NCBI GenBank assembly: GCA_002354095.1
Contig: DEKX01000027.1
Span: forward strand, 1-8,385
Direction: 5' to 3'
Source of the DNA: Prevotella sp. UBA2711
GTDB taxonomy: Bacteria > Bacteroidota > Bacteroidia > Bacteroidales > Bacteroidaceae
DNA length: 8,385 nt
Made by a program: the position numbers and the translations under genes. Under the pieces are notes generated by a model. It was not told the DNA's origin. It saw only the letters and a list, made by a program, of their open reading frames with translations, and made no database searches. Shown one piece after another: positions 6,030 to 8,385 of the stretch. Numbering within the stretch: position 1 is the stretch's first letter; the number at the start of each line of letters is the position of its first letter.

Positions 6030-6061
6030 AGGACTGCCGGCTCTGTGCGTCCAACAGTCCT
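6030..6061 (-). promoter_or_regulatory. Intercistronic stem-loop between the SusE-like and amylase genes
   Basis: An 11-base-pair stem is formed on the minus strand by AGGACTGTTGG (6061-6051) and CCGGCAGTCCT (6040-6030), with two G-U pairs and a 10-base loop. The second arm runs straight into TTTC. It sits in the 95-base gap between the stop of the SusE-like gene and the amylase start. A partial terminator, an attenuator or an mRNA-stabilising 3' hairpin are all consistent with the sequence. The short U-tract argues against a full terminator. Confidence 0.55.
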
Positions 6062-6099
6062 CTACTAAACTAACTACTAACTAAATACCTAAGTATGAA

Positions 6100-7686
6100 T
6101 CAAACTGCCGTAATCGTCGCGGTATTATTGTTCGCATTGAGCACGATCTTGTAGGTACCTGCGCTGACATGGATGTTAGGGCCGTCCTGCGTCAGTGCAT
6201 TCAAGTCGCCACCGAGGTTAATCGTCCATGAGGCATCCCAGCGGAACTTGATGTCGCCGTCGCTGACGGTAATCGTGGTTGACCATGTGTCAGTGTTCGG
6301 GTCATAGTCCATCACTTGGCCTTTGTCCCATCCGCCTGCCGTGGCATCGCCGATGACTTCCCAGCCCGTCTTCGACAGCGAGGCCACCATTTTCTTCGTA
6401 TCAACCGTAATCTTGTAGTATGCACTCTCGGGAATCACGATGTTGGCACCATCACCAATCACGAAGTCAGCCTTCGTGTGGGCATCGTTCCAAGTGAAGT
6501 CACCTACGATGCCTATCCACGAGCCACTGTCGTAGAACTTGAACTCCGTTTCTTCTGCGAAATAGTAGGCACCCGAATACTTGAAGTCGCGTGCCTCCGA
6601 CACAATCTTATACACGTTGTCGGCCTCCGGGTCCCAACCCTGATAGCTGCCAGGCAGCGTCATGAAGGCACTCGACAGTTCGATGGTTGTCTCTTCCATA
6701 GCGTAGGTATATTTACCGGCATTCGTCAGGTCGAGCGTCACAATGTAAGCACTCTCGGCAGGCACCTTGATGTTGTCGCCATTACGGGCAAGACCATTCT
6801 CCGTACCGTCACCGCCATAGTTAATCGTCCAGTCGCTGTTGGCACGGAATTTGAACTCCTTGGCCGTCATCGACGTGATGACCGTCCACAGGCGCGTGTC
6901 CTTGTCGAATTCCATTTTTGTGTCATCGCTCCAACCGCCGGAGGTAGCATCACCGATGAGTCCCCACGTGTTGCAGGCCCATGTCTGGCTCACCGTTCCG
7001 TCTGCCTCCATCGTCAGTTCCACAAAACCCTTGGCATCATCAGCGATTTCGCCCTGTGCCAATACCTTCGTTACGTCTTTTCCGTCAAGGATGGCATAGG
7101 TTGTAGCCTCGTCAAACTGTACCCAACCCTGATATATGCCATCGCCATCGGGGTCACCGATAAGATAGGCAGTGGTGTAGTCCCAGTTGGGATAGCCCAC
7201 AGCAACGTAGGCGTATGGCCAATCTATGTTATCTACATTCGGGTCGTAGGGAGTAGCCTTGAAGGTCACGGTGTTCGTGGCCTCGTTCTGGTACACGTCG
7301 AACGCCTTGGACTTCAGCGAGACGGTGAAGTCGTAAGCCTGTCCGGGATAGGCTCCGATGCTGGCCAGAATCTTGTTCATCTCAGCATTGGTAAACGACA
7401 GTTTGGTGTTGCCCGTCTCACCGATGACAACGCTCTTCTGACTGCTGTTGTTGGTCAGTGTCACGGTGTAGTTGACCACCGCGCCACTGCCATAGTTGGC
7501 TTTTTCCCATGTGATGTCAGGGAACTGAGCCGTACTGTTATCCTTCGTGATGGTGATGTCGGCAGGTGTGACGGCATTCAACGTTGCTGCCTGTCGCAAC
7601 TCCAGTACAGGGTCGGTGGTGTCCTCTGCGCATGATGCAAGTGCGAGGACTCCGACTGCAAGGAAATATATATTCTTAAATTTCAT
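6100..7686 (-). CDS. SusE/SusF-type outer-membrane starch-binding lipoprotein
   Basis: A 528-residue lipoprotein with lipobox LASC, cysteine at residue 19, followed by acidic AEDTTD, consistent with display at the cell surface. Residues about 20-150 form an N-terminal SusE-like domain (ITWEKANYGSGAVVNYTVTL; Fn3/SusE-type fold expected) that lifts the binding modules from the membrane. Then come starch-binding-like modules: a poorly defined segment 155-238, module 241-330 starting WGLIGDATSGGW, a divergent module 336-438 (LPGSYQGWDPEADNVYKI) and module 441-527 starting GWEVIGDATAGGW. Modules 241-330 and 441-527 share FKFRANSDWTINYGGD and IKFRWDASWTINLGGD, with tryptophans that could stack on glucose rings. 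The protein is not catalytic; known SusE/SusF bind starch and assist uptake by SusCD. It is longer than B. thetaiotaomicron SusE and in size closer to SusF, so the exact label is uncertain. It starts 21 bases after the SusD gene. Confidence 0.92.
   Translation of the reverse strand: MKFKNIYFLAVGVLALASCAEDTTDPVLELRQAATLNAVTPADITITKDNSTAQFPDITWEKANYGSGAVVNYTVTLTNNSSQKSVVIGETGNTKLSFTNAEMNKILASIGAYPGQAYDFTVSLKSKAFDVYQNEATNTVTFKATPYDPNVDNIDWPYAYVAVGYPNWDYTTAYLIGDPDGDGIYQGWVQFDEATTYAILDGKDVTKVLAQGEIADDAKGFVELTMEADGTVSQTWACNTWGLIGDATSGGWSDDTKMEFDKDTRLWTVITSMTAKEFKFRANSDWTINYGGDGTENGLARNGDNIKVPAESAYIVTLDLTNAGKYTYAMEETTIELSSAFMTLPGSYQGWDPEADNVYKIVSEARDFKYSGAYYFAEETEFKFYDSGSWIGIVGDFTWNDAHTKADFVIGDGANIVIPESAYYKITVDTKKMVASLSKTGWEVIGDATAGGWDKGQVMDYDPNTDTWSTTITVSDGDIKFRWDASWTINLGGDLNALTQDGPNIHVSAGTYKIVLNANNNTATITAV
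6106..6366 (-). repeat. Starch-binding-like module B of the SusE/SusF-type gene
   Basis: This codes for residues about 441-527, the second copy of the module at 241-330. It starts GWEVIGDATAGGW, has IKFRWDASWTINLGGD in the middle, then GPNIHVSAGTYKIVLN. A third, more divergent module lies between the two copies (residues about 336-438) and keeps a related EFKFYDSGSWIGIVGD core. Confidence 0.75.
6697..6966 (-). repeat. Starch-binding-like module A of the SusE/SusF-type gene
   Basis: This codes for residues about 241-330. It shares with the C-terminal module the signatures IGDAT-x-GGW near its start and FKFR-x-(N/D)-x-(S/D)-WTIN-x-GGD in its middle, followed by an N-(I)-x-V-(P/S) segment and a final strand. 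Similarity is evident in both protein and DNA, which points to an internal duplication followed by divergence. Confidence 0.75.
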
Positions 7687-7707
7687 AATATTTTAGTTAC
7701 TTTAAGT

Positions 7708-8385
7708 TTAATAACCTTCATTCTGTCTAAGATTCTCGTTAGAGCCGATATCGTCGGAAGGAATGGGATAGACGGCATAGAAACTATCTACAGCCTTACC
7801 TTCTGCCACGCCACCCTTCCAGGGCCATACGTAGTCACCACCGGTATATTTGCCGAAACGCACGAGGTCTGTACGGCGCTGGGCTTCATAGAACATCTCA
7901 CGTCCACGCTCATCAAGCATAAAGTCAAGCGTAAACTCACTGTCAGAGATCGGTGCTGCCAACTTATCCGTATAGGCACGTTTGCGCAGGTCGTTCAGAT
8001 AGCCAAGAGCCTCGGCCTTCGTAGCACCCTGACCACCACGCAGCACAGCCTCGGCTAAGTTCAGGTATATCTCACCCAAACGGAACAGCGGGAAGTCCGT
8101 CCATGCCTCCGAGGAAGCGGGCTTTGAGCCATCCTTATAGACATTGTAGAACTTAGTCACGGGGATGCCGTTGTTCACGAAATTGGCCTCGTTGGTAATC
8201 TCGAAACTCGTCGTGGCATCAGTACGGAGCATCTGCCTACGGCTGTCCTTGTCCATCTCGTTCTCACGGGTGAAGATGTTGTAGAGCGATGACTTGGCAC
8301 GAACGCCCTGCCAGGCACCTTTGGCGTTGGTTTCTTCCTGGAACTCTGAGGAACCCCAGCAAAGCAGAGCCGTCATACCTCCCCA
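7708..8385 (-). CDS. SusD/RagB-family glycan-binding lipoprotein, C-terminal part
   Basis: The frame is open to the right edge of the window, so only the last 225 residues are present; the signal peptide and N-terminal TPR half are outside. The visible part carries the hallmarks of SusD C-terminal regions: FPLFRLGEIYLNLAEA, then a loop with GYLNDLRKRAY, then LDERGREMFYEAQRRTDLVRFGKY, and the final YPIPSDDIGSNENLRQNEGY. SusD proteins sit on the outer surface as the lid of the SusC TonB-dependent transporter and bind the oligosaccharide to be imported; here starch or malto-oligosaccharides are implied by the downstream SusE-like and amylase genes. The N-terminal segment GGMTALLCWGSSEFQ is in the same frame with no start needed. 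The SusE-like gene follows after 21 bases, so the two are co-transcribed. Confidence 0.93.
   Translation of the reverse strand, partial: WGGMTALLCWGSSEFQEETNAKGAWQGVRAKSSLYNIFTRENEMDKDSRRQMLRTDATTSFEITNEANFVNNGIPVTKFYNVYKDGSKPASSEAWTDFPLFRLGEIYLNLAEAVLRGGQGATKAEALGYLNDLRKRAYTDKLAAPISDSEFTLDFMLDERGREMFYEAQRRTDLVRFGKYTGGDYVWPWKGGVAEGKAVDSFYAVYPIPSDDIGSNENLRQNEGY

Noticed and set aside
6061..6090. Short ACTAA/CTAACTA repeats that might be an array or att site
   Set aside because: The units are only a few bases long and irregular, with no spacers of constant length and no integrase nearby; this is low-complexity intergenic sequence.
6316..7635. Long open frame of 439 codons on the plus strand
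   Set aside because: It lies wholly antisense to the SusE/SusF-type gene, has no recognisable domain or signal, and reads like a mirror of GC-biased codons. It has no promoter-like element.

Overview
The window looks like a chromosomal segment from a Bacteroidales bacterium, most likely Prevotellaceae. The reasons are a SusD/SusE-type starch-utilisation operon, lipoprotein signals with acidic residues after the lipidated cysteine, weak or absent Shine-Dalgarno sites, and a TAnnTTTG-type promoter element. The genus is an inference. Every gene I can support lies on the minus strand, so transcription runs from the right edge to the left.

Right part (about 4391-8385) is the 3' half of a Sus-like polysaccharide utilisation locus. 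In transcription order it holds the C-terminal 225 residues of a SusD glycan-binding lipoprotein (cut by the window edge), a 528-residue SusE/SusF-type starch-binding lipoprotein with two clearly repeated modules and a more divergent one between them, and a 537-residue GH13 alpha-amylase lipoprotein with an intact catalytic triad. The SusC transporter is presumably just beyond the right edge. A strong stem-loop separates the SusE-like gene from the amylase and may set different expression levels.

Middle part (about 1203-4394) is a tightly packed accessory run that continues directly from the amylase. It comprises a tiny lipoprotein whose start overlaps the amylase stop (ATGA) and which may carry a frameshift at a GGGG run, an unrecognised 195-residue secreted protein, a 425-residue secreted TPR protein, a 106-residue membrane-anchored 2x[4Fe-4S] protein that looks like the tail of a larger polyferredoxin, and a TlpA/ResA-like periplasmic thioredoxin. 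Gaps of -4, about -4 to 6, 2, 39 and 29 bases suggest one transcript. The redox and TPR genes are not standard Sus parts, and their link to starch use is unproven.

Left part (1-1202) has a 310-base spacer with one probable terminator just after the thioredoxin gene, a second hairpin-plus-U-tract, and a promoter for the last gene. That gene encodes a 281-residue protein combining a Bro-N domain with a DinD-like C-terminal region, and it forms a separate transcription unit.

No tRNA, rRNA, CRISPR array, insertion sequence or phage structural gene was seen.
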